Assembly: GCA_043804635.1 (NCBI GenBank)
Contig: JAZDIU010000052.1
Location: 1 to 31,571, forward strand
Direction of reading: 5' to 3'
DNA length: 31,571 nt
DNA from: JAZDIU01 sp043804635
GTDB taxonomy: Bacteria > Chloroflexota > Dehalococcoidia > Dehalococcoidales > UBA2162
This document shows positions 7,113 through 15,403 of this stretch, in pieces (the stretch's first letter is position 1; each line of letters begins with the position of its first letter). The notes beneath the pieces are model-generated. The model did not search any database. It had not been told where the DNA came from and worked only from the letters and a program-made list of their open reading frames with translations. The position numbers were made by a program, and so were the translations under genes.

Positions 7113-8255
7113 TCGCTTTCGTGTAAACCAGACCAGCAAACCGGTTCCTATAATTCCCATACCGGCCGCCATATAAAAGACTGAATTGACGTCAGCTATA
7201 TCGGCGACAACCCCGCTCAAAATCGGCCCTATTGCGGTGCCGATTCCCATTGCCATGAAGAATACCGATAAGGTCGCGCCCATTCCGAATTTTCTGCCTT
7301 CCTCTACAACCCACGCTGAAGCCGCCGGCATGCAAATTGCTCCGCTGATGCCCATAACGAATAAAGCCGTTAATAGTTGCCCGAAGTTATTGCTTAAAGG
7401 AATCAATATCATTGAGACGATAAAGACAATTTCGCCGACGACAACCAGGCCCCTCTTATTGAGTCTATCGGCAAGTCTACCGCCGAATGGTGATAGAATT
7501 GTCACTGATAATATACTAACGGTCAACAGCATCCCCACCAGAGTTATGCTTAAACCGAGTGCACTGGCGAAGAGCGGGAGAAAGACCATATTACCACCCC
7601 TGCCGATTGCCTCGGTCAGCCTGAAGCTGAAGAGCCCCTTGATGACACCGCTTCTACTAATTTCTTTGAAGGACGGACTGGCTCCCGCCATCCTCTTTTT
7701 GTGTGTGCTGACTTCGGGGAGAGAGAAAATAGTGATAAAGAACGCTATTAGGTTAAGCCCCCCCATTGTCAAGAAGGGTACTGCCATGCTGAAATTTTCT
7801 GTAAGCGTCCCCCCGATGAGCGGGCCCAGCCCAAAGCCGCTGAAAAACGCAGCATTGGCATAACCCATCCACTTCCCCTCCTCACCTTCCGGGGACAGGT
7901 CGCCGACGTAAGCCGTAGCAATTGGTAGAGTTGTTGCTGCCGCTACACCCTGGACCAGTCGGACCAGAGCGAGGAGGGCAACATTACTTGCCCATATATA
8001 GCCTAACGAAATAATGGAATAACCTAAAAGTCCGACGGCTAGAAATATTTTTCGACCCCTCCGGTCGGAAAGTCTGCCGGCGATTGGCGTGAGAAATCCG
8101 TAGGAAATGGAATAAGCGGCAACGATAATCCCCAACCAGATTCCGTTAGCCCCCATTTTTTGGGCATAGATGGGTAAAAGCGGGGAGACTATTCCCATCC
8201 CTAGTGTAGATGAAAATACGCAGAGGGCTAGAACGGGGAAGACCTTTTTTATCAT
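7101..8255 (-). CDS. MFS transporter, probable drug/H+ antiporter type
   Basis: 384 residues with about 12 membrane helices in two six-helix halves. Motif A follows TM2 (GRLSDRRGRK) and has a degenerate repeat in the second half (GGRLADRLNKRGL). GFGLGPLIGG in TM5 resembles motif C, which marks drug:H+ antiporters (DHA1-like). The substrate cannot be read from the sequence. There is no ribosome binding site before the ATG, but a good promoter (TTGCTA, 18 bases, TATAAT) ends only 14 bases upstream, so the leader would be about eight bases. Convergent with rpiB and overlapping it by 12 bases, with no terminator between them. Confidence 0.88.
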   Translation of the reverse strand: MIKKVFPVLALCVFSSTLGMGIVSPLLPIYAQKMGANGIWLGIIVAAYSISYGFLTPIAGRLSDRRGRKIFLAVGLLGYSIISLGYIWASNVALLALVRLVQGVAAATTLPIATAYVGDLSPEGEEGKWMGYANAAFFSGFGLGPLIGGTLTENFSMAVPFLTMGGLNLIAFFITIFSLPEVSTHKKRMAGASPSFKEISRSGVIKGLFSFRLTEAIGRGGNMVFLPLFASALGLSITLVGMLLTVSILSVTILSPFGGRLADRLNKRGLVVVGEIVFIVSMILIPLSNNFGQLLTALFVMGISGAICMPAASAWVVEEGRKFGMGATLSVFFMAMGIGTAIGPILSGVVADIADVNSVFYMAAGMGIIGTGLLVWFTRKRLTP

Positions 8256-8269
8256 GGGTAGAATATCAA

Positions 8270-8299
8270 ATTATAAGTCTTGAGGATAAAGGTTAGCAA
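8270..8299 (-). promoter_or_regulatory. Promoter of the MFS transporter gene
   Basis: Minus strand: TTGCTA (8299-8294), 18-base spacer, perfect TATAAT (8275-8270). The ATG at 8255 is 14 bases downstream, giving a very short leader. Confidence 0.55.
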
Positions 8300-8332
8300 A
8301 TTGACCAACGTAACAGGTTTGATAGTAGGAGG

Positions 8333-8569
8333 TTACGGCCGGATAATACGCTTAACTGCATTATAAGCGATTATCGACCCGGTTACCAACACTACTACTC
8401 CCAGCAAAGCGAATGGGTCGCGGAATAATCTTGCAATGCCATCTATAATCATAGACCAAACGTCGATGAAACCTTGCCAGCTGACCTGAGGGTTCCGCCA
8501 CATGCTAAGACCTAGAACAACCAGCATCAGACCGCCGATAAAAATAGCCAATCCCAATAACCGTTTCAT
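8333..8569 (-). CDS. Small membrane protein with two predicted helices
   Basis: 78 residues. Two hydrophobic helices (about 4-22 and 54-70) flank an amphipathic middle with several Trp and ends in a basic tail (KRIIRP). I do not recognise the family. Its ATG overlaps the stop codon of the XRE regulator (TAATG), and the AGGAGAG ribosome binding site lies inside that gene's last codons. The two are therefore co-translated, and the membrane protein may be the regulator's partner, for example a membrane sensor or sequestering protein. That role is inference. Confidence 0.7.
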   Translation of the reverse strand: MKRLLGLAIFIGGLMLVVLGLSMWRNPQVSWQGFIDVWSMIIDGIARLFRDPFALLGVVVLVTGSIIAYNAVKRIIRP

Positions 8570-8991
8570 TATTTTCTCTCCTGTCGGTGCGGCCTGCCGT
8601 TTTTGTTTTTGTTATTATTTTGCATATTCTTAGAGAAGTTTTTCAGATTAGACAAGATGCCGAGAACGGCACGCTGTATCTCAATTGGTTCCTGTGTCAA
8701 TACCTTGGCAACATAAGGGTCGAGTCGGTGGTTATTATAAGTCGGCCTGTTTTCGGCTATCGATGGCGTCTGTGGAGATAAGAACCCGGCTAGTGTAAAA
8801 AGCTCATCCTCTTCGAAATTAAGAGGTTTGGAGAGTTTTCTTAAGGTATGCGCCGAGGGAAAGCGCTCCCCCCTCTCGATGCGGCCTAGATGCGAAATAG
8901 ATACGCCCGATTTAGCTGCCAACTCCTGAAGCGTCAGCGTAAGTAAGACCCTTTGATGCTTAAGCATAGCACCCAAATTGTTATTGACCAC
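8569..8991 (-). CDS. XRE-family transcriptional regulator
   Basis: 140 residues. A Cro/C1-type helix-turn-helix occupies about residues 6-65 (LKHQRVLLTLTLQELAAKSG, then VSISHLGRIERGERFPSAHTL). A middle segment with few family marks follows, then a basic, Asn/Lys-rich tail. The GTG start at 8991 has no ribosome binding site, but TTGACA-N17-TAAAAT places the start of transcription at or next to it, suggesting a leaderless mRNA. An in-frame ATG nine codons in (about 8967) is the alternative. A palindrome covers the -10 box, so autoregulation is likely. Divergent from the flavoprotein gene at 9090. Confidence 0.85.
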   Translation of the reverse strand: MVNNNLGAMLKHQRVLLTLTLQELAAKSGVSISHLGRIERGERFPSAHTLRKLSKPLNFEEDELFTLAGFLSPQTPSIAENRPTYNNHRLDPYVAKVLTQEPIEIQRAVLGILSNLKNFSKNMQNNNKNKNGRPHRQERK

Positions 8992-9010
8992 AGCGAGATT
9001 TTAATTCGCT
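8992..9010. promoter_or_regulatory. Palindrome over the XRE promoter -10, candidate operator
   Basis: AGCGAgATTttAATTCGCT is an inverted repeat (AGCGA and ATT pairing with AAT and TCGCT, one unpaired G). It covers the -10 box and the presumed start of the XRE gene, a good position for self-repression. Confidence 0.4.
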
Positions 9011-9026
9011 AGATAGCAGATGTCAA
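8998..9026 (-). promoter_or_regulatory. Promoter of the XRE regulator gene
   Basis: Minus strand: perfect TTGACA (9026-9021), 17-base spacer, TAAAAT (9003-8998). The GTG start codon begins seven bases after the -10 box, where transcription itself should start. Confidence 0.65.
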
Positions 9027-9052
9027 TAGCTCGTTAGTTGGATTTCTCACCC

Positions 9053-9079
9053 TTGACGCTCACGACTATGGATTATACA
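9053..9079 (+). promoter_or_regulatory. Promoter of the COG2509 flavoprotein gene
   Basis: TTGACG (9053-9058), a short 15-base spacer and TATACA (9074-9079). The GTG start at 9090 is ten bases after the -10 box and has no ribosome binding site, so the mRNA may be leaderless or have only a few leading bases. Confidence 0.45.
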
Positions 9080-9089
9080 ATTTATTATT

Positions 9090-10481
9090 GTGACTAAAAA
9101 TTATGATGTCATCATAGTCGGCGGTGGTCCGGCGGGTATTTTTGCCGCTTTGGAGTTGACCGCTTCATCCAAATTAAGCGTCCTGCTTATAGAAAAGGGT
9201 AGGGACATCGATGGACGGCAGTGTCCGACCAGCGATAGCGGTAAGTCCTGTATTTCTTGCTCGCCCTGTCATCTGGTATGCGGCTTGGGTGGAGCCGGAG
9301 CGGCCAGTGATGGCAAATTGACCCTGTCGTCCAATGTTGGCGGACATCTGGTTGAATACGTGGGAGTCGAAAATACCGAAGCTCTGATTAAGCACGTCGA
9401 TGGACTCTACCTGAAGTTCGGCGCTTCCGATAAATTGTATGGTATGGGAGATGAGGTCGAACGTCTGCGACGCCAGGCTTCGCTGGCCGGACTTCGTCTT
9501 ATCCCTGTCCCGGTCCGTCACCTCGGCACCGAGCATTGCCGGCAGGTGCTCAGGTCTATCCGCGACCATCTTCTTTCACGTATCGACCTAAGACTCGAGA
9601 CAATGGTCTCTAATATTCAAGTTGATAATGGTACTGTCAATGGCATCGTAACTGAGACGGGAGAGAAGTTCGGCTGCCGTTATTTAATACTGGCTCCGGG
9701 CAGGGAAGGTGCTGATTGGCTCTCCCAGGAAGCCAGGCGACTCAAACTGTCTACTCACATCAATCCTATCGATGTTGGCGTCAGGGTGGAAGTGCCGGTA
9801 GCGGTAATGGAGTGTTTGAGTGACGTTCTATATGAAGCGAAATTGGAATTTATGTCGCCTACCTTCGACGATCGTATCCGGACCTTCTGTATGTGCCCGG
9901 CCGGTGAGGTTATTATGGAATCGACCGGCGGCAGCGACCCGGTAGTCACGGTTAACGGGCACAGCTACGCTGAACGCAAAAGCAATAACACGAACTTCGC
10001 CCTGCTGGTCAGTACTACCTTTACCGAGCCTTTCCACGAGCCGATTGCCTACGGAAAATATATTGCCAGGTTAGCCAATATTCTCAGTGGCTGCGTGCTG
10101 GTTCAACGCCTCGGCGACCTGACGCGAGGTCATCGCTCGACTCCAGCCCGTATCAGTCGTGGTTTAGTTAAACCTAGTTTAAAGAGTGCCATTCCCGGTG
10201 ACCTCAGTTTCGTCTTGCCCTACCGTCACCTTACCGGAATTATGGAGATGCTTCAAGCAATGGACAAACTGGTGCCTGGTGTGGCTTCTCCACATACCCT
10301 GCTTTATGGGGTTGAGGTCAAGTTTTATTCTAACCGGCTTCAGTTAAGCTCCAGTTTAGAATCTGGGGTTCACAATCTTTTTGCGGTTGGTGACGGCGCC
10401 GGTGTTACTCGCGGATTAGTGCAGGCATCGGCTTCAGGGGTAATCGCCGCCCGCGAGATACTTAAAAGAAAATCTTCTTGA
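9090..10481 (+). CDS. FAD-dependent dehydrogenase, COG2509 family
   Basis: 463 residues. The N-terminal Rossmann motif VIIVGGGPAGIFAALEL binds the FAD ADP part, followed by IEKGRDI. A Cys-rich loop (CPTSDSGKSCISCSPCHLVC, about 45-64) leads into GLGGAGAASDGKL. The C-terminal FAD motif NLFAVGDGAGVTRGLVQASA closes the fold. This layout is that of COG2509, uncharacterised FAD-dependent dehydrogenases related to HI0933-like and geranylgeranyl reductase-type flavoproteins. The clustered Cys may bind metal or form disulfides. The substrate is unknown. Start GTG, since the Rossmann motif begins six residues later. The YqeY gene follows after 48 bases. Confidence 0.85.
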   Translation: MTKNYDVIIVGGGPAGIFAALELTASSKLSVLLIEKGRDIDGRQCPTSDSGKSCISCSPCHLVCGLGGAGAASDGKLTLSSNVGGHLVEYVGVENTEALIKHVDGLYLKFGASDKLYGMGDEVERLRRQASLAGLRLIPVPVRHLGTEHCRQVLRSIRDHLLSRIDLRLETMVSNIQVDNGTVNGIVTETGEKFGCRYLILAPGREGADWLSQEARRLKLSTHINPIDVGVRVEVPVAVMECLSDVLYEAKLEFMSPTFDDRIRTFCMCPAGEVIMESTGGSDPVVTVNGHSYAERKSNNTNFALLVSTTFTEPFHEPIAYGKYIARLANILSGCVLVQRLGDLTRGHRSTPARISRGLVKPSLKSAIPGDLSFVLPYRHLTGIMEMLQAMDKLVPGVASPHTLLYGVEVKFYSNRLQLSSSLESGVHNLFAVGDGAGVTRGLVQASASGVIAAREILKRKSS

Positions 10482-10529
10482 CAGTATGGCTGAAGCTGAC
10501 TAGAATAGATAAAAAGGTTCGAGGCTAAA

Positions 10530-10982
10530 ATGGACTTAAAACAAAAATTAGAAGACGACCTCAAACAAGCCCTGAAAAGCGGTAACACTGTTAAGCGCTC
10601 GGTAATCCGCTTGGTTCTTTCAGCCGCACATTATGTTGAAATTAACAAACAAGTTCCACTTGGTGATAGCGATATCCTGGGTGTCATTGCCAAAGAAGCC
10701 AGACAGCGCCAGGAGAGCATCGAAGCCTTTAAGAAAGGGAACCGTCCCGACCTCGTTGCTCAAGAGGAAGCTGAACTGGCTGTCATTAATGAATACCTGC
10801 CGAAGCAGATGACACGGGATGAGATTGTCGCCGAAGCTCGCAAAATCATCGCTGAGATTGGGGCTGCCGGCCCTGGCGATAAAGGTAAAGTTATGCCTAA
10901 GCTGGTTGCCCAGCTAAAAGGTAAAGCCGACGGGCGTGAAATAAATACCGTCGTCACCGAACTACTCAGTAAATCATCCTAG
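10530..10982 (+). CDS. GatB/YqeY domain-containing protein
   Basis: 150 residues, full length for the stand-alone YqeY family. It has the N-terminal helical part (LKQKLEDDLKQALKSGN, then RSVIRLVLSAAHYVEI), IAKEARQRQESIEAFKKGNRPDL and EEAELAVINEYLPKQM, and the GatB tail-like C-terminal domain ending in GKADGREINTVVTELL. The domain resembles the tRNA-binding tail of the GatB amidotransferase subunit, so tRNA binding is presumed, but the biological role of free YqeY is not settled. ATG with GAGG about seven bases upstream. Twelve bases separate it from the DUF3795 gene. Confidence 0.92.
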   Translation: MDLKQKLEDDLKQALKSGNTVKRSVIRLVLSAAHYVEINKQVPLGDSDILGVIAKEARQRQESIEAFKKGNRPDLVAQEEAELAVINEYLPKQMTRDEIVAEARKIIAEIGAAGPGDKGKVMPKLVAQLKGKADGREINTVVTELLSKSS

Positions 10983-10993
10983 AGGCAAAGATA

Positions 10994-11218
10994 ATGCCTA
11001 ATCCAGAACAACTCGCGTTAATCGCTCCTTGCGGTCTGTATTGCGGTAACTGTCCTCTTTATCTTGCCCGCACAGATGAATCCCTGCGTCAAAAGATTGC
11101 CGAAAGTCAGGGAATTCCTGCAGAACAGGTACGTGTTTGTGCTGGTTGCCGTCCGATGAAAGGCGTGCTCCATTTACCGTCGGCGGGAACGCCTGTGAGA
11201 ACGATGTCTGTGCGGTAG
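10994..11218 (+). CDS. DUF3795 protein, N-terminal part (frameshifted)
   Basis: The first 55 or so residues match a DUF3795 start: LIAPCGLYCGNCPLYLAR, then VRVCAGCRPMKG. After about 11160 the frame goes on with 20 residues unlike the family and stops. The rest of the domain continues in the frame one base back (see 11137-11442). The two parts together would give about 149 residues, a normal length. DUF3795 proteins are small Cys-rich, probably metal-binding proteins of unknown function common in anaerobes. Expression of a full protein would need the missing base restored. Confidence 0.7.
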   Translation: MPNPEQLALIAPCGLYCGNCPLYLARTDESLRQKIAESQGIPAEQVRVCAGCRPMKGVLHLPSAGTPVRTMSVR

Positions 11219-11442
11219 AAAATAAAAGGGTAAAGTATTGTTACGAGTGTGAAAACTTCCCTTGCCTTAAACTAGCCCCCTGCGTCGACCGGGCATCGGA
11301 GATTCCCCACAATACCAAAATTTATAATCTTCTCCTTTTGAAAAAAGAGGGTGCCGATGCTCTTATTAAGAACGACCGTAATCGCCGCAGGCAATACTTC
11401 CGGGGTAAGAAACCTAAAGCCGGCAGCGATATTCAGATTTAG
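11137..11442 (+). pseudogene. DUF3795 protein, C-terminal part in shifted frame
   Basis: From about 11163 this frame reads APFTVGGNACENDVCAVENK, then RVKYCYECENFPCLKLAP, the Cys-rich second half of DUF3795. The first nine residues of the open frame (from 11137) are merely out-of-frame reading of the upstream part. There is no ribosome binding site at its ATG. The change fits loss of one base in or beside AAAGGC at 11159-11164. The join is not a recognisable slippery heptamer, so programmed frameshifting is unlikely. Confidence 0.7.
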
Positions 11443-11479
11443 GTATTTAAATATTCGGGGGAGTATATGGGGCGGTAGC

Positions 11480-11550
11480 CCCCCTCATTGCTACTTTGTC
11501 ATTCCGTACTTGATACGGAATCCAGGGGGGTATAAAGGGGCTGCTCCCAA
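11480..11550. repeat. REP-like intergenic repeat with CCGTACTTGATACGG core
   Basis: Between the DUF3795 remnant and purL, GTCATTCCGTACTTGATACG continuing to GAATCCAG has the form of dispersed 'GTCATTCC...GGAATCCAG' repeats. The 15-mer at 11504-11518 is identical to 1243-1257. CCCCCC and GGGGGG runs flank it (about 11479-11485 and 11525-11530). Confidence 0.55.
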
Positions 11551-11612
11551 TCAACACTACCTAATTTTCAAATAGCTTTTTACCCGATTTTCTGCTAACA
11601 TTATCTTTGCCC

Positions 11613-14477
11613 ATGCAACGAGTGGAAGTCTACCTGAAAAGCCATCTGCCCGATGCCCGGGGTCTCGGACTGGTCAAGGACATTCATGACCTCGGTATCG
11701 GCACCGTCTCTAATGCTAGGGTAACCGACGTCTATTCTCTGGATGCCAATCTGTCCTCTGATGAATTGGAGTTAATTTGTAGCCGCCTTCTGGCTGACCC
11801 GGTCACTCAAGAATACCGCTTTTTTGCCTCAACAACCGATACTAGCGACGACGTTAAAGGAGCCACTTATGTAGTTGAGGTTGCCTATAACGCCGGTGTC
11901 ACCGACCCGGTTGAAGAAACGGTGATGAAGGCGATCCGTGACCTTGGTATTAGCAGCGTCAGGGTAATCAGGACTGCCAAACGTTATCTGATTGAAGGCA
12001 AGTTGACCCCTGACCAGTTGGAAATTATATGTAGCCGCCTGCTTATTAATCCGATTATCCAGCACATCATTAAAGAGAAACAAATTACCTTTCCGAAGAA
12101 TCCGGAATATAGATTCGAGCTAAAGAAGGTCGACCTTCTGGAGCTTGATCGCGCCGGCTCTTCCGAGATAAAAAAGCAGTTCGGTTTCAATGATGAAGAG
12201 CTGAACGCAATCGTTACTTATTTCAGGAAACAAGGACGCAATCCCACTGACGCCGAGCTTGAGACGCTGGCACAAACCTGGTCGGAGCACTGCGGCCACA
12301 AGACTTTTAAAGGCAAAATCACCCTCGGTGAAACGACCATCGATAACCTGCTCAAAAGCACTATCATTAAAGCAACTACTGAACTGGCTAAACCTTGGTG
12401 CCTTTCCGTTTTTGAGGACAATGCCGGAGTCATTGACTTCGATGGTAAATGGGCACTCTGCTTCAAGGTCGAGACTCACAATCATCCCTCGGCAGTCGAA
12501 CCTTACGGTGGGGCCGCCACCGGTGTTGGTGGGGTCGTCCGCGACCCGCTCGGCACCGGCCTGGGTGCCAAACCAATTCTGAATACAGATGTCTTCTGCT
12601 TCGCCCCTCCGGACTTTCCCGATGATAAATTACCGAAAGGAGTTTTACATCCCCGCCGCGTTTTCAAAGGAGTCCGGGCGGGAGTTGCTGATTATGGTAA
12701 CCGTCTGGGCATCCCCACCCTGAATGGTGCCATTCTCTTCGACGAAAGATACTTGGCTAATCCCCTTGTCTTTTGCGGAACGCTGGGACTGATGCCTAAA
12801 GAGGTCAGTCGTCGAGGGAAACAAAACCCCGGCGACCTCGTGGTGGTCGTTGGGGGTAGGACGGGACGTGATGGCATTCACGGTGTTACCTTCGCATCGG
12901 AGCGGCTTACCGAGGAATCGAGCACTCTCTCTTACAGCGCCGTTCAGATTGGCAACGCCATAGTCGAAAAGAAGATGATTGATGTTCTCCTTCAAGCGAG
13001 AGACCGCCGGCTTTACCGGCGTATCACCGATTGTGGCGGCGGCGGGCTTTCTTCGGCGGTGGGTGAAATGGCTGAAGAAACCGGCGTGCGTGTTAATCTG
13101 GAAAAAGTCCCGCTGAAATATAGCGGTCTCAATTACTCGGAAATCTGGATATCGGAATCTCAGGAAAGAATGGTTTTGGCGGTCCCGCCTGAATGCATTT
13201 ATGAGCTTTTAAAACTTTTCGCCAGCCAGGATGTGGAAGCCGCGGTCATCGGCGAGTTCACCAACGACCGCAAACTCAGCCTGTTTTATCAGGGCAAGCC
13301 GGTGTGCGACCTTGATATGCAATTCCTGCACAAGGGTCATCCCCAGGTAGTGAGAAAGGCAGTGTGGCAAAAATCGCAGTATCTTGAACCTAATTTTGCC
13401 TGCCCTCAGGATTTGGGTGAACCCCTACTTGCTATTCTCGGCTCCTGGAACACGTGCAGTAAGGAATGGGTCATTCGGCAATATGACCATGAAGTGCAAG
13501 GGGGTAACGTGCTTAAACCCCTTGTCGGTAAAACTAACGATGGTCCCGGTGATGCCGCCATCATCCGTCCGATATTGAAATCTAAAAAAGGCGCCATCGT
13601 AGCTAACGGTATTAACTCACGATATGGGGAAATCGACCCCTACTGGATGGCCGCTTCAGTCATCGATGAAGCTTTAAGACAGGTAATCGCTGTTGGCGGC
13701 AACCTTCGAAGGACAGCCTTGCTTGATAATTTCTGCTGGGGTGATACCGATAATCCGGAAATTCTTGGTGCTCTGGTTCGGGCAACACAAGCCTGCTACG
13801 ATATGGCAGTAGCCTACGGCACCCCATTTATTTCAGGTAAAGACAGCCTCCACAACAAGTTTGAATCCGAAGGAAAAATGGTTTCTATTCCCCATACCCT
13901 GCTCATCTCCGCCATCAGCGTAATGGCGGATGTCAGCCAGGCTATTTCGATGGATTTCAAGAAAGCCGGCGACCTCATTTATATTGTCGGCACTACTTAT
14001 AACGAACTGGGCGGTTCGGAATATTTTGCTCTTGAAGGTTTCGTTGGCAACAATGTGCCTCGGGTGAATCCTAAGCAGGCTAAGAAACTTATGCGGAAGT
14101 TAAGCCAGGCTATAGAAAAAGGCTTGGTTAAAGCCTGCCACGACTGCAGCGAAGGGGGCATCGGCGTTGCCCTTGCCGAGATGGCTTTCGCCGGCGGACT
14201 GGGAGCAATTACCAATCTGAAAGCTGTTCCGCTCGGAGAGAAGATTAACCGTGATGATTTCATCCTGTTTTCTGAATCGAACAGCCGCTTTCTGGTAGAA
14301 GTCCCGCCGGAGAAGAAAGCTGAGTTTGAAGAAATAATGAGCGGCACCAATTTCGCCGCTATCGGCCAGGTTACTGATTCCGAATCAATAGAAATCTTCG
14401 GAGTTAAAGGTAAAAAAGTCGTTGATAAGCCTATCAATGAACTCAAAGAAGCCTGGCAGAGACCGCTGAGGTGGTAG
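11613..14477 (+). CDS. purL: Phosphoribosylformylglycinamidine synthase, PurS-PurS-PurL fusion
   Basis: About 954 residues. Makes FGAM from FGAR, ATP and ammonia (purine step 4), with ammonia from PurQ. Residues 1-75 and about 85-160 are two PurS-like repeats (RVEVYLKSHLPDARG..., then YVVEVAYNAGVTDPV...; both end in L-E-CSRLL-P-Q). From about 195 it is the small-type PurL: the linker FNDEELNAIVTYFRKQGRNP, TLAQTWSEHCGHKTF, the ATP/FGAR motif VETHNHPSAVEPYGGAATG, and two AIRS-like halves. No free purS was seen. A TTG at 11607 is possible, but ATG at 11613 begins right at the PurS fold. No ribosome binding site; a CATTAT -10 candidate ends eight bases upstream. purQ follows after one base. Confidence 0.93.
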   Translation: MQRVEVYLKSHLPDARGLGLVKDIHDLGIGTVSNARVTDVYSLDANLSSDELELICSRLLADPVTQEYRFFASTTDTSDDVKGATYVVEVAYNAGVTDPVEETVMKAIRDLGISSVRVIRTAKRYLIEGKLTPDQLEIICSRLLINPIIQHIIKEKQITFPKNPEYRFELKKVDLLELDRAGSSEIKKQFGFNDEELNAIVTYFRKQGRNPTDAELETLAQTWSEHCGHKTFKGKITLGETTIDNLLKSTIIKATTELAKPWCLSVFEDNAGVIDFDGKWALCFKVETHNHPSAVEPYGGAATGVGGVVRDPLGTGLGAKPILNTDVFCFAPPDFPDDKLPKGVLHPRRVFKGVRAGVADYGNRLGIPTLNGAILFDERYLANPLVFCGTLGLMPKEVSRRGKQNPGDLVVVVGGRTGRDGIHGVTFASERLTEESSTLSYSAVQIGNAIVEKKMIDVLLQARDRRLYRRITDCGGGGLSSAVGEMAEETGVRVNLEKVPLKYSGLNYSEIWISESQERMVLAVPPECIYELLKLFASQDVEAAVIGEFTNDRKLSLFYQGKPVCDLDMQFLHKGHPQVVRKAVWQKSQYLEPNFACPQDLGEPLLAILGSWNTCSKEWVIRQYDHEVQGGNVLKPLVGKTNDGPGDAAIIRPILKSKKGAIVANGINSRYGEIDPYWMAASVIDEALRQVIAVGGNLRRTALLDNFCWGDTDNPEILGALVRATQACYDMAVAYGTPFISGKDSLHNKFESEGKMVSIPHTLLISAISVMADVSQAISMDFKKAGDLIYIVGTTYNELGGSEYFALEGFVGNNVPRVNPKQAKKLMRKLSQAIEKGLVKACHDCSEGGIGVALAEMAFAGGLGAITNLKAVPLGEKINRDDFILFSESNSRFLVEVPPEKKAEFEEIMSGTNFAAIGQVTDSESIEIFGVKGKKVVDKPINELKEAWQRPLRW

Positions 14478-14478
14478 A

Positions 14479-15246
14479 GTGGCTAAAGTAAAAACGCTAA
14501 TACTCCGGGCACCGGGAACAAACTGTGATGAAGAAGCCGCTTTTGCCTTTGAACAGGCTGGCTCACTTACCGAACTGGTCCATATCAACAGGCTAATCCG
14601 TGGTGAAAAAAAGCTCTCAGAGTATCAAATAATGGTTATCCCCGGTGGCTTCACCTATGGTGATGATATCGCCGCCGGTAAAGTCTTGGCTAATGAGCTA
14701 AAACTGAAGCTCGGCGAAGAAATATCTCGGTTCATTGAAGACGGCAAACTTATCCTCGGGGTATGTAACGGCTTTCAGGTCCTGGTCAAAGCCGGCTTCC
14801 TTCCTGAATCTAAGAATGGCTCATCGCCTGTTACGCTGGTGAACAATGATTCCGGCAGATTTGAGTGTCGCTGGATTCACCTCAGTGTTAATAAGCAGAG
14901 TACCTGTGTCTTTACTTGCGGAATAGATGCTCTCTATTTACCGGTCGCCCACGGAGAAGGTAAGCTGGTGACTGAGCCGAGCATCTTACCGAAACTTAAT
15001 GTTGCTCTCTATTATACCGATGAACACGGTAACAGAAACGCCGGCTATCCCCACAATCCCAACGGTTCTATGGCTGATATCGCCGGCATCTGTGATAGCT
15101 CAGGTCGCGTTTTCGGCTTGATGCCCCACCCCGAACGCCACCTGAGGGGCACTCAGCACCCGCAATGGACAAGGCTTGGCGCTAAACAATACGGCGACGG
15201 CTTCCCCATTTTTCTTAACGCCGTCAAATGGGCGAAGAGTCTGTAA
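14479..15246 (+). CDS. purQ: Phosphoribosylformylglycinamidine synthase, glutaminase subunit
   Basis: 255 residues, class I glutamine amidotransferase supplying ammonia to PurL. Visible parts are the N-terminal LILRAPGTNCDEE, the oxyanion strand VIPGGFTYGDDIAAGKVLAN, the nucleophile elbow GVCNGFQVL, and the catalytic His-Glu in GLMPHPERH. Length is slightly above the 225-235 residues of Bacillus-type PurQ and close to the longer form seen in other phyla. The GTG start is one base after the purL stop, with GAGGTGG upstream, so translation is coupled to purL. A strong hairpin follows the stop by about 25 bases. Confidence 0.95.
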   Translation: MAKVKTLILRAPGTNCDEEAAFAFEQAGSLTELVHINRLIRGEKKLSEYQIMVIPGGFTYGDDIAAGKVLANELKLKLGEEISRFIEDGKLILGVCNGFQVLVKAGFLPESKNGSSPVTLVNNDSGRFECRWIHLSVNKQSTCVFTCGIDALYLPVAHGEGKLVTEPSILPKLNVALYYTDEHGNRNAGYPHNPNGSMADIAGICDSSGRVFGLMPHPERHLRGTQHPQWTRLGAKQYGDGFPIFLNAVKWAKSL

Positions 15247-15269
15247 TTATTAACTTTACATAACACTAA

Positions 15270-15314
15270 AAACAACTGGAGGCTAATTGGAAGGGTCTTA
15301 GCTTCCAGTTGTTT
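15270..15314 (+). terminator. Terminator hairpin after purLQ
   Basis: AAACAACTGGAGGCT (15270-15284) pairs with AGCTTCCAGTTGTTT (15300-15314): 15 pairs with one G-T and a 15-base loop. It is preceded by A5 and ends in TTT. This separates purLQ from the next transcript. Confidence 0.7.
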
Positions 15315-15366
15315 CTGAAAAGAAAATTTGCAAGCCTGAGATCGCCTAAAACAACTACCCACTGAT

Positions 15367-15396
15367 TTGCTTTGCCATCACCAGATGCCTTACACT
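15367..15396 (+). promoter_or_regulatory. Possible promoter of the DUF503 gene
   Basis: TTGCTT (15367-15372), 18-base spacer, TACACT (15391-15396). The GTG start codon is seven bases after the -10 box, again hinting at a leaderless mRNA. Confidence 0.35.
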
Positions 15397-15403
15397 TAAG
15401 ATA

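Noticed and set aside
7186..7863. Long plus-strand open frame opposite the MFS gene
   Set aside because: It is antisense to a gene with clear MFS motifs, has a low-complexity composition and no ribosome binding site.
11155..11170. Programmed -1 frameshift in the DUF3795 gene
   Set aside because: AAAGGC is not of the X-XXY-YYZ type and I see no downstream structure; a lost base is simpler.
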